A stretch of 33,774 nt of DNA from Sulfuritalea sp. (GCA_021738385.1 JAIPCF010000026.1:1-33774); one strand, 5' to 3'; positions 1 to 8,252 are shown, numbered from the stretch's first letter. Notes: generated from the letters alone by a model not told the origin. Made by a program: numbers and translations.

Positions 1-128
1 GGCGCTGGTGAGACGGCACGAAAAACTCGGCGCTGGTGAGACGGCACGAAAAACTCGGCGCTGGTGAGACGGCACGAAAAACTCGGCGCTGGTGAGACGG
101 CACGAAAAACTCGGCGCTGGTGAGACGG
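1..128. repeat. 28-bp perfect tandem repeat array
   Basis: Four perfect head-to-tail copies of a 28-bp unit beginning GGCGCTGGTGAG and ending GAAAAACTC occupy 1-28, 29-56, 57-84 and 85-112. A fifth copy is cut off after about 17 bases, near 129. There are no spacers between copies, so this is a minisatellite-like tandem array and not a CRISPR. It touches the window edge, so its true length is unknown. It may be a real array or an assembly-end artefact. No coding function is evident. Confidence 0.9.
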
Positions 129-407
129 CGGCTCGTCGGCCTGACAGCTCATTAAGGCCTCGCGACTTGGACGACAGCAACGCAGCGATTGGAGCCATTC
201 ACGGCGCTTTAGGCAAGCAGCGTTGGGGGGGCAGCTTACCGAGTCAACCCGCCGTTCCAGCGGGTAGAATTTGATTCCAGTGGCAGGCAGGCCCCGACCA
301 GGAAGAATCCGTCGAGGCGCTCCTCCATAGCGGCCATTGGCCGACCACGTCGACTCGGAAGCCAACCCTGTTAGCAGGTTTCGTTCGGCTACAGGAACAC
401 TTGCGGC
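129..407. other. intergenic stretch with no recognisable gene
   Basis: Between the tandem array and the end of the first hydrolase I see no open frame with a convincing ribosome site, family resemblance or codon pattern. There is no tRNA-like fold and no clear terminator for the hydrolase gene that ends here on the minus strand. A run of seven G lies at about 225-231. Confidence 0.5.
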
Positions 408-1238
408 TCAATTCTGCTTCAGGAACTCAATCGTCCTTTTCATGGCATCTTTTGTGGTTTCTTCGCTGTATGAATAGCCACGCCTTGCGTCGCTCTTGTC
501 CCAACCATGGGTGGCATTCTCGTACACATGCCAGGAAACGGGCTTGCCCTGCGCCTTCATGTCCTCCAGAAGAGGGAAGCAGCTCTTGATAGGCGTTTCA
601 CTGTCATCCTTCGCCATCAGGAGCAATAGTGGCTTGTCCATATCAGAATGAACCAATTCCCACGTGCCGCGACCTGAATCAAAGGTACAACTTCCATACC
701 AGCCCACGGAGGCACGAAAGCGCTGCTTGGCACCCACCCAATAGGCGACTTCGGGACTGGCAACGGAGCCCGCGACGAAGCTGCCGAGCGACAGCCCAAC
801 AAGATAAATGCGTGACAAGTCCACTTCCTTCATTTGACCAAGGTGTTTCAGCGCATCAAAAGCGTCCTTATAGACGCGCGGCGCTAGAACCCCACTCGGC
901 ATGCAATAGGCGGTGTGGTTGCGGGGTCCGTACGAGTCCAGCACTAAAACAAGATACCCGGCGCTGATCAGATCTTTTGCGCGCTCGGTGATATGTGGCT
1001 GCAAACCGCCACAGGTATGCGCCAATACGACTGCCGGAAACGGACCATTGCCTTCGGGCTTGAAAATTCCGTTGCTTTGGGAAGAGAAAAACCCCATTTC
1101 TCCAGCCGATGACGGGAACTCTAGATCGGAATAGGCACCTATTGATTTGCCGTACATAAACGACGACTGAGCGGTTGCGGGGCCTAAAAATATCGAGAGG
1201 CTAAGAATCAAGATGAGTACCAATATCGAATGACGCAT
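408..1238 (-). CDS. secreted dienelactone-hydrolase-family alpha/beta hydrolase
   Basis: This encodes a predicted exported serine hydrolase of about 276 residues, of the dienelactone hydrolase type; the substrate is unknown. The N-terminus (MRHSILVLILILSLSIFL, ending near TAQ) is a typical Sec signal peptide, which places the enzyme in the periplasm or outside. The nucleophile elbow reads GLSLGS. A later Asp pair (KDDSE) and the His in ATHGWD complete a plausible catalytic triad. I chose the ATG at 1238 over one 11 codons upstream because an AAGGAG sits about 12 bases before it and the signal peptide then starts cleanly. A second, dissimilar alpha/beta hydrolase lies 99 bases upstream on the same strand, so the two may be co-transcribed. 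Fold is confident, specificity is not. Confidence 0.85.
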   Translation of the reverse strand: MRHSILVLILILSLSIFLGPATAQSSFMYGKSIGAYSDLEFPSSAGEMGFFSSQSNGIFKPEGNGPFPAVVLAHTCGGLQPHITERAKDLISAGYLVLVLDSYGPRNHTAYCMPSGVLAPRVYKDAFDALKHLGQMKEVDLSRIYLVGLSLGSFVAGSVASPEVAYWVGAKQRFRASVGWYGSCTFDSGRGTWELVHSDMDKPLLLLMAKDDSETPIKSCFPLLEDMKAQGKPVSWHVYENATHGWDKSDARRGYSYSEETTKDAMKRTIEFLKQN

Positions 1239-1337
1239 TGTTGTTGTGTCTCCTTGTTTAGTTTCCAACAATTGATCCTAGGTTCAAATATCGGCTACCC
1301 GACACCGCATTGCTATTTTCGCAACTCGTCCGAACAG

Positions 1338-2126
1338 TTATGGCAAGCTCTTGATCCAAGCCAATACATCGCCGACAGCCGCATCAGGAGTGCTGATATG
1401 GTCTGCTTGTACAACCACGTATTTGCTCGCAGGATGCTTGGGTGCCTTGTCAAAGGCATAGCCGGAACCAAACGGAAAGAGAGGGTCTTTGTTACCCACC
1501 ACCCACAATAGAGGTATTGGTTTCTTGAAGCGGGCAATTGTCCCGGGCATGTTACCGAGTCCCTCAGGATCGAAGTAGCTCAGCAAAACCTTTGCGCTCA
1601 TCGATATGCTTTGGCGCCGTCCCTGATTGAGATCATCCATACTCAAGGTTTCATCGCCCTTGCCGGAAGCGACCAAACTGCGTGCCTTGTCAACCGACTC
1701 GGCGCCAATGCCTTTTTTGTACATGTAGGCGGGTGAGTGCCCAGCGGCGAGGGAAATCACACCATCGGCATCGCCGATCTCGGCCATGTAAGCCAGAGCC
1801 GCGTTAGCTCCAAAGCTGTGACCGACAAGAATCACACGCTTGTAGCCGTCCTTGTGAAACGTCTCAACCTGAGCTTTGATCTCTGCCAGAGCGACCGGGT
1901 AAGGTTCGTCATAATTGCGGCGCTTTGACCAAGGCATTTCAATCGACTTGTAGTCGCAGGTGGGCTCAATTTTGCCGCCGAAGAAGCCGAAATCGTGCGG
2001 GTTGTGCCACTTACCGTGCATCAAAACTAGAGCGCAGGCTTTTTGCTCTTGAGCAACGGCAGGACCAAGATTGAGACCAATAGTTGCCAACAACAGAAAT
2101 AGCTTTACCCATGGTTTCGCAGTCAT
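1338..2126 (-). CDS. secreted alpha/beta hydrolase
   Basis: This is a predicted exported alpha/beta hydrolase of about 262 residues with unknown substrate. The signal peptide (MTAKPWVKLFLLLATIGLNLG, ending near AVAQ) is followed by a strand-loop motif VLMHGKW that could form the oxyanion hole. The nucleophile elbow is GHSFGA, the acid is probably the Asp in NKDPLF, and the His is in ADHIST. The start at 2126 is set by a GGAG seven bases upstream; an in-frame ATG seven codons earlier lacks one. It precedes the dienelactone-hydrolase-like gene on the same strand. It is not a close relative of that neighbour in sequence, so the pair does not look like a tandem duplication. Confidence 0.82.
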   Translation of the reverse strand: MTAKPWVKLFLLLATIGLNLGPAVAQEQKACALVLMHGKWHNPHDFGFFGGKIEPTCDYKSIEMPWSKRRNYDEPYPVALAEIKAQVETFHKDGYKRVILVGHSFGANAALAYMAEIGDADGVISLAAGHSPAYMYKKGIGAESVDKARSLVASGKGDETLSMDDLNQGRRQSISMSAKVLLSYFDPEGLGNMPGTIARFKKPIPLLWVVGNKDPLFPFGSGYAFDKAPKHPASKYVVVQADHISTPDAAVGDVLAWIKSLP

Positions 2127-2559
2127 TCTTATCTCCAGAAGAAACATTCGAATTCAATATTTTAACTAAAATGTATTCCCCTGAAAAGCGTTGACCAGTT
2201 CACTTGGAATGACCGCTGCACAAAAGATCTTTAGGCAAAAATATCACTGACACATAGCTAATGTCGGCCTCTTCTTAGCTGGCATTGCTGGTGAATGGCC
2301 GCTCCCGATTTCTGCCAACGCTGGCAATGGGCACCCAAGAGCCATCCGGCCAAGCCAGGGATGAACGGCAGCAATCTGAGTGCTACGGCCTCTGGGTGTG
2401 CCGTTGTCAGCAGGCAGCTTCCAGTCTAGAAGGGTCATCGAGCTGAATGCTGTTGAACGGCTGCCCAGGCCGACAAACAGCCCCACTTACAAGCAAAGTC
2501 GGCGCTGGCGCGCTCTGCGTGCCTGGAATACCGCTTCGCGGGTAGGCAACGGCGATTTT
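2127..2559. other. intergenic stretch between hydrolases and iron operon
   Basis: About 430 bases without a gene I can support. An AT-rich part (about 2150-2240) probably carries the promoter of the hydrolase gene that reads leftwards. The rest is GC-rich and can be read as an 80-residue frame on the minus strand, but that frame has no ribosome site and an unconvincing composition. A small imperfect inverted repeat around 2530-2545 (CCGC-TTC-GCGG core) follows the iron operon and could be a weak 3' hairpin, without a T-run. Confidence 0.5.
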
Positions 2560-2853
2560 TCATGCGATGCCGATGCTGGATGCCGGCCAGCGGTTCGCCC
2601 GGCCTGGCGGCTGTACCGTCCGCGTTTGTGGATCGCGTTCGAGGATCTCGACGAGTTCGCGGGCGTGGTTGCGCAAATGGCTGTCGGCGTCGGGGTCGGC
2701 CGCGACGCGTTCCAGCAGCAACGCCGCAAGCCACGCGGCGCGCGGGCAGCCGGTTTGCATGTGGGTGGCGAGGTGCGCCAGCGCGCCGGCGATAGTGCGG
2801 GCCGGCGCTTGTTCGCTGGCGTATTCGGCGAGAAGTGGATGATTGATATTCAT
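2560..2853 (-). CDS. small hypothetical protein at the end of the iron operon
   Basis: I do not recognise this 97-residue protein. It has no signal peptide or membrane segment. Residues 1 to about 75 look like a compact helical domain (MNINHPLLAEY, then Ala/Leu-rich helices with a single Cys near 35 and a His-rich patch THMQ), followed by a Pro/Arg-rich tail. A GGAGG lies nine bases before the ATG, and the gene follows ftrD by 113 bases on the same strand. It is therefore probably translated and co-expressed with the iron genes. That context is the only hint to a function. The high GC of the region opens several overlapping frames; this one is preferred for its ribosome site. Confidence 0.6.
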   Translation of the reverse strand: MNINHPLLAEYASEQAPARTIAGALAHLATHMQTGCPRAAWLAALLLERVAADPDADSHLRNHARELVEILERDPQTRTVQPPGRANRWPASSIGIA

Positions 2854-2966
2854 TCGAGACAGCCTCCAGATTGAAGATTGGCTGGCTGCCTCTGGCTCGC
2901 ATGCGAGAGCCTGGGTGGCTGGCTGATTAATAAGGACGAGAGTTTAGCGGGATATGCGTGTTGCAT

Positions 2967-4478
2967 TTACCAGACGTAGAAAATCAGAATCCAGGAGCTG
3001 CCAACGGCGACCAGCGGCACCAGCCAAACCATGAACGCCGCGACTAGGTGCGCGCTGCCAGCACTGCCAGGTGTTGCGCTGCGCTGCAGCCGCAGCCCAA
3101 GCCATGCCGACCAGAGCAGGCCCAGCGCCAGCAGCGCGCCACGCAGGATGTCCAGCCCCGGCAGGGTGATGGCTTCGGTACGCAATTGACCCAGCGTCAG
3201 CATCGACAGACCCAGAAACAGGCTGATGCCGCCCAGGGGCACCAGACCCAATCCCAGCCGCTGCCAATTGACGCCGGCCAGCCGCGCCGAGGTGCGCACG
3301 GCAAGCAGCGTGGTGCCACCGAGAACCAGGGCAACCGATCCGATGTAGGCAAGAATGGCGGCCCCGTCGAGCCAGGTGAACACATCATTGACCTCCGGAT
3401 AGCGGGTCAGTAGCCACCAGGCCGGGCTTTCATCGAGCATCCAGTACATTTCATGATTCAGCAGCCATTCAGCGGCGGTGTGCTTGCCCCACACGAACCA
3501 GGGATTGACGCTCCATTGAAAGGCGCCGATGGCGACGCCGAGAATGCCGAAGCTCAGCAGCAGGATTTCGTTTGTTGCCGGTGGCGGGCCGGAGAGAATC
3601 TCGGCATTGGGCGAGCGCGGGGTCAGCGTGACAGCCCCGCGATGATCGCTGCAACGCCCGCAGGCGTGGCATTGCGACATGCCCGGTAGGTGCTTGACGT
3701 CGAGCAGTGGCGCGCAGTCGACGGCGTCGTGCCGCGCCGGGTGACTCTCCCAGGTCTTACGATCCACCTGAAACTGAAAAGGCGCCAGCCGCGCCAGCAG
3801 CGCAAAAACGCCGGAAACCGGGCACAGGTAGCGGCACCAGACGCGCTTGCCTTTGCCGTACATCCAGCCGATGGCGACAGCGGCGACGGTGGACCCGCCG
3901 AGAATCAGCAGTACCGCCTTAGGGTATTCATAGACGCTGATCAGCTGACCGTAAAGGGTGGTCAGCGCGAACGCGACCAGCGGCCAGCCGCTCCAGCGCA
4001 CCCAGCGCGGAATGCGTCCGCCACGCCCATGCCGGCTGGCGAACTCGGTTAGCGCGCCTTCCGGACAGAGCACGCCGCACCAGACGCGGCCCATCAGCAT
4101 GATCGAGAGGATGACGAAGGGCCACCAGATGCCCCAGAAGGCGAACTGCGCGAACAGCACCAGCTTGTCGTGCCACGGAATCAGCGCCGGAGCTTTTTCT
4201 TGCCGGATCGTTTCGTTGTTGCCAAGTTGATTTGGATCGACAAACGATGTGGCACCGAAGTCGCTGGAGAACAATCGCGATTCTGCCTGCGGGTGCGGTA
4301 GAAAGGCGGGCAGGGCGACCAGTACCGTGTAGCAAATCACAATCACCCACTGGATGGCAAGAATCGCGCGGCGGTGGCGCGCCATCCAGTCTCCCAAGCG
4401 AGCCAGCCGACTCCGGTCATTTTGAACCCGTGTTGGAATGAACTTGAGAACGTGCGTGTTCGGCGCGACATTTTCCAT
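2967..4478 (-). CDS. ftrD: FtrD-like membrane polyferredoxin of the ferric/ferrous uptake system
   Basis: This is an integral membrane 4Fe-4S protein of about 503 residues, resembling NapH/NosR-type ferredoxins and the FtrD component of FtrABCD iron importers (described in Bordetella and Brucella). Expected role: electron transfer across the inner membrane during iron oxidation or reduction coupled to FTR1 permeation. Cys motifs are C-x3-CP at 134-138 and 215-219, a Cys at 255, and C-x2-C-x2-C at 270-276. At least eight hydrophobic segments lie on both sides, with four more near the C-terminus. The start at 4478 lies four bases after the ftrC stop, implying tight coupling; the longer upstream frame would overlap ftrC by about 110 bases. 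The order with FTR1, cupredoxin and P19 makes the assignment strong. Confidence 0.88.
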   Translation of the reverse strand: MENVAPNTHVLKFIPTRVQNDRSRLARLGDWMARHRRAILAIQWVIVICYTVLVALPAFLPHPQAESRLFSSDFGATSFVDPNQLGNNETIRQEKAPALIPWHDKLVLFAQFAFWGIWWPFVILSIMLMGRVWCGVLCPEGALTEFASRHGRGGRIPRWVRWSGWPLVAFALTTLYGQLISVYEYPKAVLLILGGSTVAAVAIGWMYGKGKRVWCRYLCPVSGVFALLARLAPFQFQVDRKTWESHPARHDAVDCAPLLDVKHLPGMSQCHACGRCSDHRGAVTLTPRSPNAEILSGPPPATNEILLLSFGILGVAIGAFQWSVNPWFVWGKHTAAEWLLNHEMYWMLDESPAWWLLTRYPEVNDVFTWLDGAAILAYIGSVALVLGGTTLLAVRTSARLAGVNWQRLGLGLVPLGGISLFLGLSMLTLGQLRTEAITLPGLDILRGALLALGLLWSAWLGLRLQRSATPGSAGSAHLVAAFMVWLVPLVAVGSSWILIFYVW

Positions 4479-4482
4479 GGGA

Positions 4483-5295
4483 TCAGCGAGCGGTGGCGGT
4501 CGAGCCGCGGCTGAAGCTCCAGAGTGTGTAGGCCCAGAATCCGGCATAGGCGGTGAGCAAGGTGGCCGAGGGGCGCGCCCGGTAGCCGACAAAGTCGGCC
4601 AGCACGCGGCCCGCGCCGCTGCCGTCGTCGAGCAGCGCTGAACTGTCCCACACCGGATCGAGCAGCGGCGGCAGCCAGTCGAGGCCGATCATGCGGTCGA
4701 CGCCTGCAGCGAGCAGGGAGCCGGCGATCAACAGCAGCAGAATTTCGCTGACGCCGAACAGCACGCGGTAGCTGAGAAAGCGCGCACCGCGCGTCACCAG
4801 CCAACCGGTGGCGGCCGCCAGTGCGAATCCTGCCGCGCCGGCGCCCAGCAGTCCAAGCAAATCGGTACCGCTTTTTTCAAGGCCCATGCCGTAGAGAAAA
4901 ACTACCGATTCGGAACCCTCTCGTGCCACCGCCAATGCGGCGACGATGCCGATGCCAGCGGCACCGGAAACGCGGCTGGCCTGCGCTTCCAGTTCCCGCT
5001 TCATGTAGCGGCCATGACGACGCATCCAGAGCACCATTTGCATGATCAGGCCTGCCGCGAACAGCACCATGCCGACGCGGAAGGCTTCCAGCGCCGTACC
5101 CTCAAGCTGGCTTTGAGCGGCAAACGTCGCGAAACCGAGAACGATTGCCAGCCCAAAACCACCGGCCACTCCGGCCCAGAGCCCGCGTCGCAAAGTGGCC
5201 GGGTCGGGCTGACGGGAAATCCAGGCCAGCAGCACGCCGATCACCAGCATGGCTTCAAGACTTTCGCGAAAGATGATGATCAGGGCATTCAGCAT
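4483..5295 (-). CDS. ftrC: FTR1-family iron permease (FtrC)
   Basis: This is an inner-membrane iron permease of 270 residues in the FTR1/EfeU family, which moves Fe3+ made by partner proteins into the cytoplasm. Both hallmark R-E-x-x-E motifs are present, RESLE at 10-14 and REGSE at 125-129, each inside a hydrophobic helix. About seven membrane segments can be drawn, and the length matches the family. The gene starts nine bases after the ftrB stop and ends four bases before ftrD, so the three are translationally linked. Two intact iron-binding motifs indicate a functional transporter. The alternative EfeUOB arrangement is excluded because no EfeO or EfeB homologue is present. Confidence 0.93.
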   Translation of the reverse strand: MLNALIIIFRESLEAMLVIGVLLAWISRQPDPATLRRGLWAGVAGGFGLAIVLGFATFAAQSQLEGTALEAFRVGMVLFAAGLIMQMVLWMRRHGRYMKRELEAQASRVSGAAGIGIVAALAVAREGSESVVFLYGMGLEKSGTDLLGLLGAGAAGFALAAATGWLVTRGARFLSYRVLFGVSEILLLLIAGSLLAAGVDRMIGLDWLPPLLDPVWDSSALLDDGSGAGRVLADFVGYRARPSATLLTAYAGFWAYTLWSFSRGSTATAR

Positions 5296-5304
5296 GTCAG
5301 TTTC

Positions 5305-5664
5305 TCATTGCGCAATCAGCAGCATTTCCGAGTTGGTCGGATGAAACTCGTCGATGAAGCGATAGCTGCCAGGCTTCAGGGGATGGATCACGACGAACGA
5401 ACTGGCACCCGGTGAGAGCACCTTCTCGATGCGCAGGCTCAGGTTTTCAAACTCGCTGGGGCCGGGTCCTTCATTCTTGATGGTGAGCTTGATCTTCCGG
5501 CCGGCAGGCACCTCCAGGCGGGCCGGAATGATGCGGCCCGCCTTGATGGTCACCGGATAGGTCAGCAACTCCGACGATGCTGTTTGCGCCATGGACTCTT
5601 GCGCCCAGCCCAGACCAAACCAAAGCGCCAGCAAAAATGTACCGTGGGCGAAAGACGCAGGCAT
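5305..5664 (-). CDS. ftrB: FtrB-like periplasmic cupredoxin-domain protein
   Basis: This is a 119-residue exported protein with a signal peptide (MPASFAHGTFLLALWFGLGWAQ, then SMAQ) and a single cupredoxin-like beta-sandwich (about 32-118). It matches the FtrB partner of FTR1 permeases, proposed to bind copper and oxidise ferrous iron before uptake. The usual plastocyanin Cys-His-Met copper set is not visible. As in EfeO-type cupredoxins, conserved acidic and His residues (EFEN, DEFHP) may bind metal instead. The start was moved to 5664, four bases after the porin stop, because the longer frame overlaps the porin and masks the signal peptide. Confidence 0.82.
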   Translation of the reverse strand: MPASFAHGTFLLALWFGLGWAQESMAQTASSELLTYPVTIKAGRIIPARLEVPAGRKIKLTIKNEGPGPSEFENLSLRIEKVLSPGASSFVVIHPLKPGSYRFIDEFHPTNSEMLLIAQ

Positions 5665-5668
5665 CGAC

Positions 5669-7093
5669 CTAGAACCCCACCTTGGCCCGCAGACCAAGGA
5701 CCTTGACCGTGCTTGCACCACCGTTGCCGCCGGGACGGCTGATCATCTGGAAGTCCGGCGTCAGCTCGACTTTGTCGTTGATCTGGTAACGGTAATACAT
5801 CTCGAACTGCTTTTCCGAACCGCTGGCCAGGTAGCCGAAGTCGGGCGTTGCGTCGGCATTGGCGTCGATGGTCAGGGAGTCGTTACGGAAATCCGAACTC
5901 GTGCGCAGTGCGCCGAAAGCGAGGCCGATGCCGTCGGTCGCGCGGCCCCAGCTGCTGCCGGCCAACTCTCCGCCCAGTGTCAGCGCGCGGTCGAAACGGA
6001 CCTTGCCCTTGAGTTGATGACCGTAGCGACCAAACAGGGTCAGATTCTCGGTCACCTTCTGGTCCGCGGAAAAGCCGACGCCCGAGTGCTTGCGCTCTAT
6101 GCCGTCGTAGTTGGAGCCACGGCCACTGCGCCAAAGATACATCCGGTATTTGCCCGGTAGATGGTTGAAGCGGGCTGCGGTTTCGGCCTGGGCGATAACG
6201 TAGGGCTTGCCCATCGAGCCGCTGAAATTGGTGCCCGGTCCCGAGCCAAAGACGCCGAGCGACAGACCCCACTCCGAGCCCCTGTCACCTTCGTTGACGT
6301 ATTGGGCAATGGCACCGGGGGCGAAACCGTAGGTATCGGCGCGGATGTCACCACCCGAGTCCAGCAGCGGGTTATGGACGAAGACGTTGTTCATGAACTT
6401 CGCCGATTCGTCATCTGCCGCACCGTTCTGGTCGAAAAAGACAAACGAATCGATCTTGCCGGCGGTCAAGTGAACGTGTTCGCGCGCGTTGGCCTTGACG
6501 CCGTCGCTCATCAGAGGCACCTTGATCTGATACCAGGCCTGGGCCAGGATGGCGAAGGAATCGTCAGCGCCGGCAGTGGTCTGGAAGGCGGTGGAATTGG
6601 CACCGCTGCTGTAGGTGGGGCGCAAGCCGATGCCGGCGCCCTGGCCGAAACGCAGATGGGCGAAGATCTTGCCTTCGCTGTCGCCGATATCACCACCAGG
6701 CAAGGTGACGGCGATGTCGCCCCGGTAGTTAAGCCGGGATTCGGCGGCTCCGCTTGCCGTGTCACGAGAGCCGACTTTCTGGGCCACGCCGGTCAGACTG
6801 GCTTCGAGCTCGATGCCCTCCAGTGCCGCAAACGGCTTGGATTGTTCCTTCAACGCCTGAGCTTGGGTTTCGATCGTCTTGAGGCGGGTGGCGAGTTCAG
6901 GTTCGCGATCCGAGACGCGGTCGCTGGCCAGTGCCTTTTCCAGTTCCTGATTCTGGCGTTCAAGGGTTTCGATGCGTTGCGCAAGGCGTTTGAATTCAGC
7001 CTTGAGTACGGCCATCTCGCTATCGGCGGCGAGGGTCGGTGCGCTTAGTGCTGTTGAGACCGCAATGGCAATCAGGGTACGTGTATAGCTCAT
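5669..7093 (-). CDS. outer-membrane porin with N-terminal coiled coil (OprB-like)
   Basis: This is a predicted outer-membrane beta-barrel of 474 residues. It has a signal peptide (MSYTRTLIAIAVSTALSAPTLAA), then a coiled-coil segment (about 26-60, heptads of Leu/Ile with LKAEFKRLAQRIETLERQ), then a long alternating-strand barrel ending in VGLRAKVGF-like strands with C-terminal Phe, the usual outer-membrane assembly signal. The C-terminal region (YYRYQINDKVELTPD, RPGGN) resembles carbohydrate-selective porin OprB relatives. The ATG is one base after the ftrA stop and its own stop is four bases before ftrB, so it is embedded in the Ftr operon. The substrate is unknown; passage of iron or small iron chelates is suggested only by context. 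Confidence 0.85.
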   Translation of the reverse strand: MSYTRTLIAIAVSTALSAPTLAADSEMAVLKAEFKRLAQRIETLERQNQELEKALASDRVSDREPELATRLKTIETQAQALKEQSKPFAALEGIELEASLTGVAQKVGSRDTASGAAESRLNYRGDIAVTLPGGDIGDSEGKIFAHLRFGQGAGIGLRPTYSSGANSTAFQTTAGADDSFAILAQAWYQIKVPLMSDGVKANAREHVHLTAGKIDSFVFFDQNGAADDESAKFMNNVFVHNPLLDSGGDIRADTYGFAPGAIAQYVNEGDRGSEWGLSLGVFGSGPGTNFSGSMGKPYVIAQAETAARFNHLPGKYRMYLWRSGRGSNYDGIERKHSGVGFSADQKVTENLTLFGRYGHQLKGKVRFDRALTLGGELAGSSWGRATDGIGLAFGALRTSSDFRNDSLTIDANADATPDFGYLASGSEKQFEMYYRYQINDKVELTPDFQMISRPGGNGGASTVKVLGLRAKVGF

Positions 7094-7094
7094 T

Positions 7095-7643
7095 TCAGTA
7101 GCCGCCCTTCTTGCCGACACCCGCATAAACGAACTCCCAGTTCAGCTCGACGGTCTTGGGCCAGGGACGCACCCCGGTGGCGCGGTCGGTATGACGGCCA
7201 AAGTGGTTTCCAGCCGGATTTTCCTTGGCATTCGGTTGATGGATGATGAATTTCACTTTGTATTTACCCGGCCCTTTGAGTTTGATGTTGTCGCCGTAAT
7301 GCGGGCCGTCGCTGGCGACCATCGGCATCATGTCGCCCTTGATGACGTCGTTCGTGCCGACCTTGGTCAGCTCATACTTGACGAGGATGTGCGGCACCCA
7401 GAAGCCTTCGGGAAGGCCGTTGGCGTTGTTGGCCAGCGCATGAATGTCGGCTTCGAGGTGGATGTCCGACTCGGACACCTTCTTCATCATGCCTTCCGGC
7501 TCCATCTCGATCGGCTGCAGATAGACGGCGGCGACTTCCATGCCGGCGACGTTCTGCGGCGAACCGATCGGATATTCGAGCGCGTTGGCGGAAAGCGCCC
7601 AGAACGCGGCGCAGGCGAGAAGCAGTGAACGGGTGAGACGCAT
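7095..7643 (-). CDS. ftrA: P19-family periplasmic iron-uptake protein (FtrA)
   Basis: This is a periplasmic metal-binding protein of 182 residues related to Campylobacter P19, treponemal Tpd and FtrA of Bordetella, which bind copper and iron and feed FTR1 permeases. A signal peptide (MRLTRSLLLACAAFWALSANA) precedes the mature domain. Probable metal ligands by family pattern are His62, Glu64, Met108, Asp112, His115 and His151 (motifs HLEADIH, PMVASDGPHYG, GRHTD). A strong ribosome site, TTGGAGG, lies six bases before the ATG. It is separated from bfr upstream by 126 bases that contain a stable hairpin, so it may be expressed at a different level from the genes before it. Family assignment is firm. 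Confidence 0.93.
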   Translation of the reverse strand: MRLTRSLLLACAAFWALSANALEYPIGSPQNVAGMEVAAVYLQPIEMEPEGMMKKVSESDIHLEADIHALANNANGLPEGFWVPHILVKYELTKVGTNDVIKGDMMPMVASDGPHYGDNIKLKGPGKYKVKFIIHQPNAKENPAGNHFGRHTDRATGVRPWPKTVELNWEFVYAGVGKKGGY

Positions 7644-7731
7644 GGCAAACCTCCAAATGTGGAAATGAAAATGCTTTGGCTGGCTTGCCGCGGGACATCG
7701 TCCCGGCTGGCGACTGGCTGGCTGGATGAGC

Positions 7732-7761
7732 AGGCGGCCCGTTATTTGCTGCGGGCCGCCT
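7732..7761 (-). promoter_or_regulatory. perfect 10-bp stem hairpin between bfr and ftrA
   Basis: AGGCGGCCCG at 7732-7741 is perfectly repeated in inverse at 7752-7761, with a 10-base loop. It lies just after the bfr stop. No T-run follows on the transcribed strand, so it is more likely a stabilising or attenuating RNA hairpin, or an inefficient or Rho-assisted terminator, than a full intrinsic terminator. A second smaller stem (CGGGAC-GTCCCG) lies at about 7690-7706. Confidence 0.6.
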
Positions 7762-7769
7762 GAATGGGA

Positions 7770-8252
7770 TCAGGAACTGGAAATACCTCCCGTGGCCGAC
7801 TGCAGGTAGTTCTGCAAACCGACCTTTTCGATCAGTTCGAGTTGGGTTTCGAGGTAGTCGATGTGCCCTTCGGTGTCGTCCAGAATGCCCTGCAGAATGT
7901 CGCGCGACACAAAGTCGCCAACGCTTTCGCAGTGGGCCATGGCGACCTTGGTGTCGGCGTGGGCGCCGGTTTCGAGCTTGAGGTCGCCGGCCAGGCACTC
8001 CGGCACGTTCTCGCCGATGATCAGTTTGTTCAGCGCCTGCAGGTTGGGCAGGCCTTCGAGAAACAGCACGCGCTCGATCAGGTGGTCGGCGTGGTGCATC
8101 TCTTCGATCGACTCGTCATATTCGTGCTTGCCCAGGGCATTGAATCCCCAGTTCTTGTACATCCGGGCATGGAGGAAATACTGGTTGATGGCTGTCAGCT
8201 CATTGACCAGGCATTTGTTGAGCAGTTGGATGACCTTCTTGTCGCCTTTCAT
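7770..8252 (-). CDS. bfr: bacterioferritin
   Basis: This is a cytoplasmic iron-storage protein of 160 residues that forms a 24-subunit haem-containing shell and oxidises Fe2+ at a di-iron centre. It aligns along its whole length with E. coli and Pseudomonas Bfr. Haem ligand Met52 and ferroxidase residues Glu18, Glu51, His54, Glu94 and His130 are present. Position 127, a Glu ligand in E. coli, is Thr here (DDTEGH), with Glu128 beside it. The start at 8252 has GGGAG six bases upstream and gives the canonical [10 protein letters not shown]-terminus; the longer frame adds a meaningless leader overlapping bfd. It follows bfd by 13 bases. Confidence 0.96.
   Translation of the reverse strand: MKGDKKVIQLLNKCLVNELTAINQYFLHARMYKNWGFNALGKHEYDESIEEMHHADHLIERVLFLEGLPNLQALNKLIIGENVPECLAGDLKLETGAHADTKVAMAHCESVGDFVSRDILQGILDDTEGHIDYLETQLELIEKVGLQNYLQSATGGISSS

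Noticed and set aside
1-128. The repeats at the start as a CRISPR array
   Set aside because: Copies abut with no spacers and there are no cas genes in the window.
2244-2486. 80-residue minus-strand frame before the iron operon end
   Set aside because: No ribosome site, no recognisable fold, and it lies in a stretch with no codon bias. Left as intergenic.
2380-2874. 164-residue plus-strand frame opposite the small operon-terminal gene
   Set aside because: Arg/Ala-rich shadow of a high-GC region without a start signal. The minus-strand frame has a proper ribosome site and operon context.
6161-7048. 295-residue plus-strand frame opposite the porin
   Set aside because: The porin has a signal peptide, coiled coil, barrel pattern and tight operon spacing; the opposite frame has none of these.
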